Part shown: in pieces, positions 18,529-26,961 of the stretch
Layout of the letters: each line of letters starts with the position of its first letter
Position numbering within the stretch: position 1 is the stretch's first letter
Origin: Mycobacterium sp.
GTDB taxonomy: Bacteria > Actinomycetota > Actinomycetes > Mycobacteriales > Mycobacteriaceae
Length of the DNA stretch: 59,494 bases
Reading direction: 5' to 3'
NCBI RefSeq assembly: GCF_008709575.1
Contig: NZ_VYIK01000012.1
Location: 1 to 59,494, forward strand
Notes under the pieces: model-generated
The model's database searches: none
Seen by the model: the letters and a program-made list of their open reading frames with translations, nothing else
Told to the model about the DNA's origin: nothing
Translations under genes and position numbers: made by a program

Positions 18529-19004
18529 GTTGGTGGATCAGGCACGCACAACACACGCTGTCCGACGAGGTGCCGGCGGCGCCGGCCGAGGTCCGCGATT
18601 TCTACGTCGACTTGAATAACATCAAAGCCGTTCACCCGCTGGTGATTTCAGTGCGCACGATCTGCCGCGCCGACACCCCCGACGGGTACGTGCAGGCATA
18701 TCGGGTCACCGACCGGATTCCGCTGGGCATGGTCAACCTGCGGATCAGCTACCGGGCCCGGCTTCAGGTTCCCACCGGCGGCGATGTGATCACCGAGGCG
18801 CATCAGTTCCCGCAAGTCCACTTGCGCGCAAGAGTGAGTTTCGAGCCGATCGCCACCGGCACCCGCATCACAGAGCGCTTACAGATCTCGGCGCCCCGGC
18901 CCCTGGCCGTTGTGACGACGCGGGAGGCCGTCCACGCACACATCGCGATGCTGGCCGGAATCCGGCGGCATTTTCAATCCCGATCCGGCGGAGAACACCG
19001 GTGA
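18525..19004 (+). CDS. SRPBCC-superfamily (polyketide cyclase-like) protein
   Basis: 159 aa. The pattern is that of the SRPBCC/START lipid-binding fold: an early LSDEVPAAPAEVRDFYVDLNN helix region, central strands (IPLGMVNLRISYRARLQVP), then a C-terminal helix containing HIAMLAGIRRHF. Such proteins bind hydrophobic ligands, but no catalytic residues define this one. GTG 18525 is the only start compatible with the fold and overlaps a 19-aa upstream ORF. It ends 46 bp before the DUF1023 cassette on the same strand. Confidence 0.75.
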   Translation: MSWWIRHAQHTLSDEVPAAPAEVRDFYVDLNNIKAVHPLVISVRTICRADTPDGYVQAYRVTDRIPLGMVNLRISYRARLQVPTGGDVITEAHQFPQVHLRARVSFEPIATGTRITERLQISAPRPLAVVTTREAVHAHIAMLAGIRRHFQSRSGGEHR

Positions 19005-19050
19005 CCGTCAGCGATGACACCCGAGCCTGGTTTCCGGTTAGGCTTCCCGC

Positions 19051-19347
19051 ATGCCCGCGCTGCTGGCTTTCGACCCTGCCGAACTGCGGTGGCGGGTGTG
19101 GCGGTGCGAGGCGTTGGCTGCCGAGGTGGGCAGCTGCGGGGAGACCCCGTCGGGTCAGCTGACCACCGCACAGGCGAGCGCGGCGGCGGCGCACACCGCC
19201 CGATTGGCGGCCCAGCGCGCCATGACGGCGATGACGGACTGGCTGCGGGCCGCCGCCGGCGGGGTCAGCGGCTACCCCGACCGGATGCTGGCCAACGAGG
19301 CGCTGTCCGCCGCCAGGCTGCGCGCAGTGTATCCGAAGGCGGGGTAG
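19051..19347 (+). CDS. Small helical partner of a DUF1023 hydrolase
   Basis: A 98-aa, Ala-rich, almost wholly helical protein without a signal peptide (WRVWRCEALAAEVGS..., QASAAAAHTARLAAQRAMTAM). Its size and helix-turn-helix hairpin character recall WXG100/Esx-like proteins, but a clear WxG is not present (GGVSGYPD sits where a turn would be). Its stop is 2 bp before the DUF1023 gene. An Rv2798c-Rv2797c-lppV trio in M. tuberculosis has the same composition as I recall it, so this is probably an orthologous or paralogous cassette. Confidence 0.6.
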   Translation: MPALLAFDPAELRWRVWRCEALAAEVGSCGETPSGQLTTAQASAAAAHTARLAAQRAMTAMTDWLRAAAGGVSGYPDRMLANEALSAARLRAVYPKAG

Positions 19348-19349
19348 GC

Positions 19350-20909
19350 GTGCCCGCGGTGTCGGGTGGTCTGCCGCCGCTTTCGCAGGTGCGGTTCTGG
19401 TCGGTCTCCCCCCTGCTCTCGCTTGCCGCGGATGTGGAGGCGAAGGCCAAGCGCTGCCAGGTGTGCTTTTCTGAGGCCTACACGGTGCTGTCGGCGCCCG
19501 GCTGGAAGGGCGCCTTCCGCGACACCACCGTGGAGCGCGCGGCGATCGCCAAGACGCGGGTGGACGGGGCGGCTGATCAGCTGCGGGAGACCGCGAGCAC
19601 GGCCCGCCGTGGCGCGGAGCGCATCAGGGCGGCCAAGAAGTACGCGCTGGAAAAGGTCAGCGAGGCGGAGCGCGAGGGCTTCGAGGTCGGTGAGGACTAC
19701 AGCGTCACCGACACCCGCCCCGGCAGCGAGCAGCAGCGCGCGGCGCGGGCGCAACAGGGCGCGGTGCTGCGGGCCGACATCCGCCACCGGGTGGCGCTGC
19801 TGGTGGCCGCCGACCGGGAGGTCGGTGAGCAGGTCATCGCGGCGTCGGCTGGGCTGGCCGAGTTCGGCTTCCCCGAAGACGTACCCGGCACCGGCGGGGA
19901 CCAGCACGCAGACCCGGCGTCCGGCGCGACCGACATGTCCTCGGGTGACATCACCGCCATCGATAAGGCCAACCGCGGCCTGCTCGACCAACTCGAGCGG
20001 GAATACCGGGCGCTGCCCGACGGCCAAATCAAAACCGACCGGCTCGCCGACATCGCGGGCATCCGCTCGGCACTTCAGGTGCCCGACTCGCACCTGCTGT
20101 ATCTGGCCCGCCCCGACGACCCCTCGCAGATGATCCCGGCGGCTGTCGCCATCGGCGACCCGTTCACCGCCGACCACGTGTCGGTGACCGTGCCCGGGGT
20201 GTCGGGCACCACCCGGGAAGCCCTCGCCACCATGACGCAGGAGGCCTATGGGCTGCGACGGGAAGCGCAGGGTATCGCGGGTAAAGTCGGCGAAAAATAT
20301 CCAAGTGTCTCGACGATCGCGTGGACCGGATATCAGCCCCCGCCGACGCTGGTCTCGGGGGACACCCCCTTCGCCGATTTGGCGCACGCCGGGGCGCTCA
20401 GGCTGGAGTCGTTCCTGGCGAACCTGAATTCGGCGTCGCACAACCCGAATCACACCACGGCGTTGTTCGGGCACTCTTACGGGTCGCTGGTCTCGGGTAT
20501 CGCGCTGAAAGACGGCGCCAGCTCGGCGGTGACCAACGCGGTGATGTACGGTTCGCCGGGCTTTGAGGCGACCTCCCCGGCCAAGCTGGGCATGACCGAC
20601 CACAACTTTTTCGTCATGACCGCCCCCGACGACCCGATCCGGCTCATCGCGGCCACCGCCCCGTTGCACGGGTGGGGCGCCGACCCCAACGACATCATCG
20701 ACGGCCCGCCCGTGCCGCGCTACCGATTCACGCACCTGCAGACCGACGCGGGCTGGGTGCACCTGGGCGGTGAGGACATCTACGAGAGCGCCTCCCATGG
20801 GCACGGCGGATACCCTCACGACCCGATGCACCAGATGACCGGCTTCAACCTGGCGGCGGTGCTGTTGAACCGGCCCGACCTCACCGTGCAGGTGCAACCC
20901 CACCAATGA
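19350..20909 (+). CDS. DUF1023 alpha/beta-hydrolase
   Basis: 519 aa from GTG 19350. Residues 1-200 or so are helical and charged, resembling the Esx-like N-terminal region of this family. The C-terminal half is an alpha/beta hydrolase with nucleophile elbow GHSYGS (Ser376), an acid in MTAPDDPIRLIA and a probable His in YRFTHL or the following loop. GTG 19350 is preferred because it follows the upstream stop by 2 bp; the same frame stays open far upstream but overlaps that gene. The gene shares ATGA with the next. Secretion and substrate are unknown. Confidence 0.82.
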   Translation: MPAVSGGLPPLSQVRFWSVSPLLSLAADVEAKAKRCQVCFSEAYTVLSAPGWKGAFRDTTVERAAIAKTRVDGAADQLRETASTARRGAERIRAAKKYALEKVSEAEREGFEVGEDYSVTDTRPGSEQQRAARAQQGAVLRADIRHRVALLVAADREVGEQVIAASAGLAEFGFPEDVPGTGGDQHADPASGATDMSSGDITAIDKANRGLLDQLEREYRALPDGQIKTDRLADIAGIRSALQVPDSHLLYLARPDDPSQMIPAAVAIGDPFTADHVSVTVPGVSGTTREALATMTQEAYGLRREAQGIAGKVGEKYPSVSTIAWTGYQPPPTLVSGDTPFADLAHAGALRLESFLANLNSASHNPNHTTALFGHSYGSLVSGIALKDGASSAVTNAVMYGSPGFEATSPAKLGMTDHNFFVMTAPDDPIRLIAATAPLHGWGADPNDIIDGPPVPRYRFTHLQTDAGWVHLGGEDIYESASHGHGGYPHDPMHQMTGFNLAAVLLNRPDLTVQVQPHQ

Positions 20910-21586
20910 TGGCCCGGTCGGTGCGTGCACGGGCGGCTGCGGTCCTCGCCTCGGTCCTCGCTGTCACCCTGATAGGGCTGCTGAGCGGCTGCGCGCTGTA
21001 TGAGAAGGCAAGAAAGGCAGTCAAGGAGTTGAGCAACCCCTATGAAACCCAGCACCTGACCGAGCAGCAGGAGATCGCGCTGATCGACAGCATGCGCGCC
21101 AAGGGCTCCTACGAGGCCGCGCGCCAGCGCCTCAACAACACCGCCCGCGTGATCGGCGAGCGGATCAGCGCCGCCGTGCCCGGCCAGACCTGGAAATTCG
21201 ACGACGACCCCAATGAGCTGGAGTCCGCTCAGCAAGGCGGGCTGTGTGACAAACTCGAGGCCGACATTGCGCGTCGTCCCATCGCTGACACGGTCAGATT
21301 CGGGCGCACGTTCACAGCGAACGAGTTCACCACCGCCGCCGGCATCGTGCGTAAGGAAGCCGCCAAGTACGGCGCCACCAACCAGTCCTCGCTGTTCAAC
21401 GAGGCGTCCAAACGCGACTACACCGTGTCGGGCAACGGCTACGACTTCAACCTGGGGCAGATCAATTTCGCCACGCTAAACGTCGAGGGCGACTGTTTCC
21501 TTTTGCAGCGGGTGCTTGACTCGCCGCCCGGTCGGCTGCCCCCGCCGACGACCACCGCGCCCGACGCGCCCACACCATCCCCCTAA
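20906..21586 (+). CDS. Lipoprotein of the LppA/LppV type
   Basis: 226 aa. The signal peptide ends in a clear lipobox LLSGC (Cys29), so the mature protein should be lipid-anchored outside the membrane. The mature chain resembles the mycobacterial LppA/LppV family as I recall it (EQQEIALIDSMRAKGSYEAARQR..., C-terminal Pro/Thr tail). The start overlaps the DUF1023 stop by 4 bp (ATGA), so the three-gene unit is translated together. It may anchor or neutralise the hydrolase partner (inference). Confidence 0.8.
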   Translation: MMARSVRARAAAVLASVLAVTLIGLLSGCALYEKARKAVKELSNPYETQHLTEQQEIALIDSMRAKGSYEAARQRLNNTARVIGERISAAVPGQTWKFDDDPNELESAQQGGLCDKLEADIARRPIADTVRFGRTFTANEFTTAAGIVRKEAAKYGATNQSSLFNEASKRDYTVSGNGYDFNLGQINFATLNVEGDCFLLQRVLDSPPGRLPPPTTTAPDAPTPSP

Positions 21587-21658
21587 GCGACCGGGGTCGA
21601 CCGAAAGACCGTTCGGCATGAACCGTCGGCCGCCGTGAGTCGAGAACAACGAGGGGGT

Positions 21659-22432
21659 TCACCGGGGGGTCCACTCCGAGTTCAGCGCATAGTTCGACAG
21701 GTACTTCGTCGAACTCCAGCCGCCGTCGACGACGATCGTCTGGCCGTTGATGAAGCTGCCACCCGGCGAGCACAAAAACGCCACGGTGCTCGCCACGTCA
21801 TCGACCGTGCCCAGCCGCTGATGCGGGGTCATTTCGATGTTCATCCGGCGGAACCGCTCGTCTTGCAGGCGCTGTTCGGTCATCGCCGTGCGGATCACCC
21901 CGGGTGCGACGGCGTTGCAACGGATTCCCTGCGCCCCGTACTGGCAGGCGATGTGCGTGGTCAGCGCCGTCAGTCCGCCCTTGGCGGCCGAGTAGGCCCC
22001 GCCGTGCAGGCCGCCCACCACGGCAAACGTCGAGGTGATGTTGATGATCGCCGAGCCCGGCCGCATGTGCGGCAGCACCTCGCGGGCCAGCCGAAACGGC
22101 GCGCGCAGCATCACATCCAGAAAGTAGTCCAGTGCTGCGTCGTCGGTTTTGTGCAGCGGCTTGGGATTGCCCACTCCGGCATTGTTGACCAGAAAGTCGA
22201 TGCGACCCCAGCGTTGCACGGCGCTGTCCGTGATCCGTTGGGGCGCATCCGATTCAGTCAAATCGGCGGCCACGGTGAGCACCCGGTCGGAATCCCCGAT
22301 GGCCGCCGCCACGTCAGCAAGACGGCCCGCGTTGCGGCCCGTCGCCAAGACCGCCATGCCCGCCTCCGCGAGTTTGGTGGCGCAGCGGAAGCCGATACCA
22401 CCTGTTGCGCCGGTTACGATCGCTACCTGCAT
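21659..22432 (-). CDS. Short-chain dehydrogenase/reductase
   Basis: 257 aa classical SDR. It has cofactor motif TGATGGIG (8-15), NNAG (83-86) and catalytic Tyr147/Lys151 in YSAAK, with an IDGG-like C-terminal (GQTIVVDGG). TGR at 31-33 after strand 2 is compatible with NADP(H), but cofactor choice is not certain. Its ATG is 1 bp beyond the stop of the upstream acyl-CoA ligase gene, so the two form an operon that probably handles one acyl or steroid-like substrate. Confidence 0.88.
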   Translation of the reverse strand: MQVAIVTGATGGIGFRCATKLAEAGMAVLATGRNAGRLADVAAAIGDSDRVLTVAADLTESDAPQRITDSAVQRWGRIDFLVNNAGVGNPKPLHKTDDAALDYFLDVMLRAPFRLAREVLPHMRPGSAIINITSTFAVVGGLHGGAYSAAKGGLTALTTHIACQYGAQGIRCNAVAPGVIRTAMTEQRLQDERFRRMNIEMTPHQRLGTVDDVASTVAFLCSPGGSFINGQTIVVDGGWSSTKYLSNYALNSEWTPR

Positions 22433-22433
22433 C

Positions 22434-24038
22434 TCACTCGCCTGCCTCCATCAGCGCCGCCTTGATTTGATGCTTCAACACCTTGCCGGCGTCGTTGCGC
22501 GGCAGTTCCGTCCAGATAACCACCTGCTCAGGCGTTTTAAACCGGGCAACCCCATGCTCCTGCAGAAAGTTGCGCAGGCTCGCAACATCGGGGCCCGGCA
22601 GATCCCGGGGCACGATCACCGCGCAGGCCCGCTCGCCGGTGCGAGCATCGGGGACACCGACGACGGCAATTTCTGCGATCCCGGGGTGGTCGATGAGAAC
22701 GTCTTCGATCTCTTTGGGCGCGATGTTCTCACCGTTGCGGATGATGATGTCCTTGGTCCGCCCGGTCACCACCAGATACTCCTCGTCGACCCAGCCACCG
22801 AGATCCCCGGTGCGAAAGAAGCCGTCGGCATCGAAGGCGCCCACCTCGTCTTCGGGACGCAGATAACCGACCAGCATCTGAGGCCCTCGTGCGCAGATCT
22901 CGCCGTCACAGAGTTTGACTTCGGCGAATCCGGCGCGACCGTCGGTGTCGGCGGCGTGGTCGAGGTCCGACGGCGAGCCGATGGTGGTGACCGGTACTTC
23001 CGTGGAGCCGTACACCCGGGTAACGACCGCCCCCCGGAAGAAGCCCGCCGCTTCCCGGATCAACGACGGCGGCACCGACGCGCCCCCGCAGACGAACAGC
23101 TTCAGTTCGGGCAGCCGGGTACCGGTACGTTCGGCGGCTGCGAGGAATTGTTCCAAAAACGGTGTGGCGCCGGCAATGTGCGTGCAGCGCTCGGCTGCCA
23201 TAAGACCGACGGCCGCGTCGGCGTTCCAGCGATCCATCAGTACCGCCGTGGTGCCCAGCAGCAGCGGGCATTCGAACGCGTAGATGGAGCCGCCGATATG
23301 CGCGATCGGTGACGGCACCAGGAAAGCATCACCCGGCTGCACTTGCCAGTACTCACCGATTTGACGGATGAGGGCATGAATCGAATTATGGCTGTGCAGA
23401 ACACCTTTCGGCTTACCTGTAGTCCCCGAGGTGTAGAGGATCATCCGCACCGCGTCGGGATCGAGCTGCGGCGACGCGGGAACCGGCCCCTGGCCCGCGA
23501 ACAGGGCGGCCCACGTCGTGTGAGCGGTGTCGGTGCTGCCGCGTACCACGACGACTTCGGGTGGGGTGGCCATCGGGGCGGTCACCCGATCCAGCATCGA
23601 CACGTAGTCGCACCGGCCGAACTCGGCGGGCACAAAGATCATCCGGCTGCCGCAATCGTCAAGGATGAAAAGCAATTCGCGGTCTCGCAACGAGGGTAGG
23701 ATCGGATTGACCACCATGCCGGCCAGCGTGGCCCCCAGGTAAACGATTACGGCCTCGTGCCAGTTGGGCAGCATGAACGACACCACGCTGCCCGTCGGCA
23801 TGCGGGCCCGCAGAGCCGCCGCCAGCACCGTCGCCCGCTCATAAAGGGCCCGGCAATCCAACCGGCATCCACCGTCGATCACCAGAACCCGCCGCGGCGT
23901 GCGCTGCGCGGCCTCGGCCAGCGAATCCGCCAGGGTGCGCCGTGTCCACCAGCCGCGGGCATAGGCGTCGGCCGCGCGCGCAGCGTCCCAGCGGACCCGC
24001 CGCCCACCGATTACCCGCATCGTCAGGTCTTTCGACAT
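22434..24038 (-). CDS. Acyl-CoA synthetase (FadD-like AMP-dependent ligase)
   Basis: 534 aa with full ANL architecture: P-loop [11 protein letters not shown], a YGSTEVP motif, the hinge [16 protein letters not shown], and the C-terminal catalytic lysine in NDAGKVLK. It should activate a carboxylate to acyl-AMP and then acyl-CoA. Its relatives include cyclohexanecarboxylate-CoA-ligase-like enzymes. It is transcribed leftward into the SDR gene and divergently from the membrane acyltransferase at 24176. The substrate is unknown. Confidence 0.87.
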   Translation of the reverse strand: MSKDLTMRVIGGRRVRWDAARAADAYARGWWTRRTLADSLAEAAQRTPRRVLVIDGGCRLDCRALYERATVLAAALRARMPTGSVVSFMLPNWHEAVIVYLGATLAGMVVNPILPSLRDRELLFILDDCGSRMIFVPAEFGRCDYVSMLDRVTAPMATPPEVVVVRGSTDTAHTTWAALFAGQGPVPASPQLDPDAVRMILYTSGTTGKPKGVLHSHNSIHALIRQIGEYWQVQPGDAFLVPSPIAHIGGSIYAFECPLLLGTTAVLMDRWNADAAVGLMAAERCTHIAGATPFLEQFLAAAERTGTRLPELKLFVCGGASVPPSLIREAAGFFRGAVVTRVYGSTEVPVTTIGSPSDLDHAADTDGRAGFAEVKLCDGEICARGPQMLVGYLRPEDEVGAFDADGFFRTGDLGGWVDEEYLVVTGRTKDIIIRNGENIAPKEIEDVLIDHPGIAEIAVVGVPDARTGERACAVIVPRDLPGPDVASLRNFLQEHGVARFKTPEQVVIWTELPRNDAGKVLKHQIKAALMEAGE

Positions 24039-24175
24039 TTGCGCCCCGGATCACGTTAGCCGCGCGCACCAGGCGTGTCATCCCGGTATGCGGCCTGCGC
24101 GCACCTAAACTGGCGGTGATTCAGCAGGGAGGACGTATCGACAGAAACGCTGGGAAGACGGCTGGGAAGGAGGCA

Positions 24176-26272
24176 ATGACGAGCATGGGGCCGGCCGGGG
24201 TGTATCCCGCGCCGGTTCGTTGTGCTCGGCGTCCGCGATGGGTCGCACCGGCCCGCCCCGCTGCGCGGTTGGCGACGCGGCGAGCACGTGATGACACCCG
24301 GCGGCCCGGGATTCCCGCGCTGGATGGCCTGCGCGCCGTAGCGGTCGGTTTGGTGCTGGCCGGTCACGGCGGCATCCCCGGCTTAGGTGGCGGCTTCCTC
24401 GGCGTCGACGTCTTTTTTGTACTCAGCGGTTTTTTGATCACTTCGCTGTTGCTCGACGAACTCGGTCGCACCGGACGTATCGATGTGACTGGCTTCTGGA
24501 TCAGGCGTGCACGACGGCTGCTGCCGGCGTTGGTGCTGATGGTGCTCGCTGTGGCGGTCGGACGCCAACTGTTCCCGCCGGAGGCCATCGCCAGGATCCG
24601 CGATGACGCCATCGCCGCATTCTTCTGGGTAGCGAACTGGATGTTCGTCGTGCAGAAAACCGACTATTTCGCTCAGGGCGCGCCACCTTCGCCCTTGCAA
24701 CATGCGTGGTCACTCGGCGTCGAAGAGCAGTACTACATTATCTGGCCGCTGGTGCTGATCGCGGTGGCCGTTGTGTCGTCCGTCCAGGCGCGGCGCTACG
24801 GCAGGCCGGCTACCCTCGGCGTGGTCCGCGCGGCCGTTTTTCTGCTGGCCACAGCGGGCCTGCTGGCGTCTGCCGGCGCCGCGATCCTGCTGGCCGCGGA
24901 CAACACACGCAACCGGGTCTATTTCGGTACCGACACCCGAGCCCAGGCGCTGCTGGCCGGTGCTGCGGCGGCGGCGCTGCTGGTCGACGATTGGGCGGCG
25001 CTGGACCGGGGCTGGTCGCTGATTCGTACCCGCTGGGGCCGATGGACCTCAGGGTTGCTGCCGGTCGTCGGCCTGGCGGCCTTGGCGGTGGGTGTCCACT
25101 GCGCGACCGGAAGTGCCCGGGAATTCCGCCACGGCCTGATGATTGCGGTCGCGGCGGCGGCCGCCCTGGTCATCGCGCCGGTAGCGCTCGACCAGCGGGG
25201 ACCGGTAGCCAGGGCGCTGTCCTGGCGACCGCTGGTGTGGCTGGGCACCATCTCTTACGGCATCTATCTGTGGCACTGGCCGATCTTTCTGGTGCTCAAC
25301 GGCGAGCGGACCGGGTGGTCGGGTTTTTCGTTGTTCGCCGCGCGGTGCGCGGCCACCCTGGCGGTGTCGGCCGCCTCGTGGTGGCTCATAGAACAACCCA
25401 TCCGACGGTGGCGTCCCGTTCGGGTGCCGCTGCTGCCGCTTGCCGGGGCCATCGCCACCACTGCGGCTGCGGTGACGATGCTGGTAGTCCCGGTCGGCGC
25501 CGATTCGGTCGGGCCGGACGGCACTGGCCTGCCGCCGGAGATCTCGTCGGTCGCCGTGGTCTCGTCGTCGCCACCGGTAGGCTCACAGCCCGCGCGGGCC
25601 GTCGCCCGGCGCGATCCGCGCCGCCCGTTCACCGTTTCGGTCTTCGGTGACTCGATCGGCTGGACGCTCATGCATTACCTGCCACCGACCCCGGGGTTCG
25701 ATTTCATCGACCACACTGTCATCGGCTGCAGCCTGGTGCGGGGCGGGCCGTACCGCTATTTCGGACAGATCCTGGATCAAAAGAGTGAATGTGAGTCGTG
25801 GCCGAGTCGATGGTCGGCGCAGGTCGCCGTGGACCGGCCCGATGCCGTGCTGCTGATCGTCGGCCGGTGGGAGACGGTGGATCGGGTCAACGAGGGCCGT
25901 TGGACCCACATCGGTGATCCGGCGTTCGATGCCTATATCAGCGGTGAGCTGGGACGCGCGCTGGATATTCTGGGCTCTTCTGGTGCTCCGGTGACGGTGG
26001 CCAACCTGCCCTACAGCAGGCGCGGGGAAAAGCCCGACGGGAGTCTGTACCCGGAGGACCAACCCCACCGAGTCGACCAGTGGAACGCCTTGCTGCGCCG
26101 CACCGTCGGGCAGCGCCCGGGCTTCGGGATACTCGACTTGAACAAGAAGCTGTGCCCAGAGGGTGTCTACACGGCCAAGGTCGACGGCGTCACGGTGCGC
26201 AGCGACGGCGTCCATCTCACTTCCGACGGTGCGAAGTGGTTGACTCCGTGGCTCGAGGAATCACTGAGATGA
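24176..26272 (+). CDS. Membrane acyltransferase 3 with C-terminal SGNH domain
   Basis: 698 aa, OafA/Rv0111 type. The N-terminal acyltransferase-3 part has about ten membrane helices and the motifs LDGLRAVAVGLVLAGHGG, FFVLSGFLI and the RRARRLLPAL loop. The C-terminal periplasmic domain from about residue 480 is SGNH-hydrolase-like (VFGDSIG and DGVHLTSDG, supplying the Ser and the Asp-His). Such proteins O-acylate extracellular glycans or glycolipids. ATG 24176 has a GGAAGGAGG Shine-Dalgarno. A TAAACT -10-like element lies at 24106-24111 in the divergent promoter region. Confidence 0.88.
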   Translation: MTSMGPAGVYPAPVRCARRPRWVAPARPAARLATRRARDDTRRPGIPALDGLRAVAVGLVLAGHGGIPGLGGGFLGVDVFFVLSGFLITSLLLDELGRTGRIDVTGFWIRRARRLLPALVLMVLAVAVGRQLFPPEAIARIRDDAIAAFFWVANWMFVVQKTDYFAQGAPPSPLQHAWSLGVEEQYYIIWPLVLIAVAVVSSVQARRYGRPATLGVVRAAVFLLATAGLLASAGAAILLAADNTRNRVYFGTDTRAQALLAGAAAAALLVDDWAALDRGWSLIRTRWGRWTSGLLPVVGLAALAVGVHCATGSAREFRHGLMIAVAAAAALVIAPVALDQRGPVARALSWRPLVWLGTISYGIYLWHWPIFLVLNGERTGWSGFSLFAARCAATLAVSAASWWLIEQPIRRWRPVRVPLLPLAGAIATTAAAVTMLVVPVGADSVGPDGTGLPPEISSVAVVSSSPPVGSQPARAVARRDPRRPFTVSVFGDSIGWTLMHYLPPTPGFDFIDHTVIGCSLVRGGPYRYFGQILDQKSECESWPSRWSAQVAVDRPDAVLLIVGRWETVDRVNEGRWTHIGDPAFDAYISGELGRALDILGSSGAPVTVANLPYSRRGEKPDGSLYPEDQPHRVDQWNALLRRTVGQRPGFGILDLNKKLCPEGVYTAKVDGVTVRSDGVHLTSDGAKWLTPWLEESLR

Positions 26273-26355
26273 ATACCACGCGCGATTCGGAATAAAGATC
26301 TGACTCACACAGTGGAATAAGGGCCACCGCCGGACCATTCAATTTTGTGAGAACT

Positions 26356-26383
26356 CGGTCACATACTACATATGGTGTGACCG
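26356..26383. promoter_or_regulatory. 8-bp inverted repeat in the AT-rich leader
   Basis: CGGTCACA (26356-26363) and TGTGACCG (26376-26383) are perfect arms with a 12-bp spacer. It lies in the 263-bp low-GC gap between the acyltransferase and the small secreted protein. It is a candidate operator; the regulator is unknown. Confidence 0.5.
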
Positions 26384-26471
26384 CCGATACCAAAACTGTT
26401 TTGTGTCTTAACAATATTTTGGTCCCTACCGGCGGCCGCAGCGAACATGGAACATAAAAACTAGAGAACAA

Positions 26472-26523
26472 CGTTGATGTAGTTAGTTGACCAAAGTGGC
26501 TGTTATCTATATCACCATCAACG
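26472..26523 (+). promoter_or_regulatory. Putative promoter enclosed by an 8-bp inverted repeat
   Basis: CGTTGATG (26472-26479) and CATCAACG (26516-26523) are perfect inverted arms enclosing TTGACC (26487-26492) and an AT-rich TATATC (26508-26513), 15 bp apart. This could be a promoter and operator, or a 5' RNA stem that presents the Shine-Dalgarno AGGAGGT at 26527-26533. Confidence 0.45.
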
Positions 26524-26535
26524 ATCAGGAGGTGT

Positions 26536-26850
26536 ATGGTGAAGCTCTCGTCGAAGATCGTCAAAATTGTTGCTGAAACTATCGGGATAGCCGCCACGAG
26601 TGTGGCGATCGCCGTCCCGGCGTCTGCCGACTTGACCGCCGCGGCGCACAGCATGCAATCCAGCGGCGCTAGTGACACGGCATGGTCGGCTGAAGGCTCT
26701 GCCTACAGCGCCGTTGAGAAAAGGGATCATGCGACGCAGCGCTCGCACTCGGGGCCGGCGGTTCTACCGTACTGGTCGTGTGCAGCACCGGGTGTATGGG
26801 CCGCGCAATGCCGAGTTGCAGACGGATGGAACCAACAGTCAACCAAATAA
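26536..26850 (+). CDS. Small secreted protein of unknown function
   Basis: 104 aa. A textbook Sec signal peptide (basic start, hydrophobic TIGIAATSVAIAV, AxA-type PASA) should be cleaved near residue 31. The mature 73 residues contain a pair of cysteines (SCAAPGVWAAQC) that could form a disulfide. The Shine-Dalgarno AGGAGGT is very strong; GTG at 26539 has better spacing than ATG 26536 and may be the real start. Base composition upstream is much more AT-rich than the surroundings, suggesting acquired or specially regulated DNA. No family is recognised. Confidence 0.6.
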   Translation: MVKLSSKIVKIVAETIGIAATSVAIAVPASADLTAAAHSMQSSGASDTAWSAEGSAYSAVEKRDHATQRSHSGPAVLPYWSCAAPGVWAAQCRVADGWNQQSTK

Positions 26851-26871
26851 TGGAGGACCCGGGCCTACGCT

Positions 26872-26945
26872 AAGCCACTACTTCGATCGGATTCCCGATG
26901 TGCACGTGTCGAAGTGCCAGGCCGCGTTGTCCGGGCTGAGGTTGA
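26872..26945 (-). pseudogene. Detached duplicate of the ldtA 3' end
   Basis: A 74-bp segment matching the last 75 bp of ldtA (28534-28608) with two substitutions and one deleted base, in the same orientation, with the stop changed from TGA to TAG. The deletion shifts the frame, so it is a relic. Together with the intact copy it brackets 1588 bp that contain the phosphatase-like gene and its promoter. Confidence 0.85.
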
Positions 26946-26961
26946 GGCGGCGGACTCCCGG

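Noticed and set aside
19272..20930. 552-codon antisense frame over the DUF1023 gene
   Set aside because: Product is Arg/Gly/Val/His-rich low-complexity sequence; the sense strand encodes a hydrolase with GHSYGS.
26346..26363. CRP-like site TGTGA-N8-TCACA
   Set aside because: Mycobacterial CRP sites have a 6-bp spacer; here it is 8, so the outer inverted repeat at 26356-26383 is the better reading.
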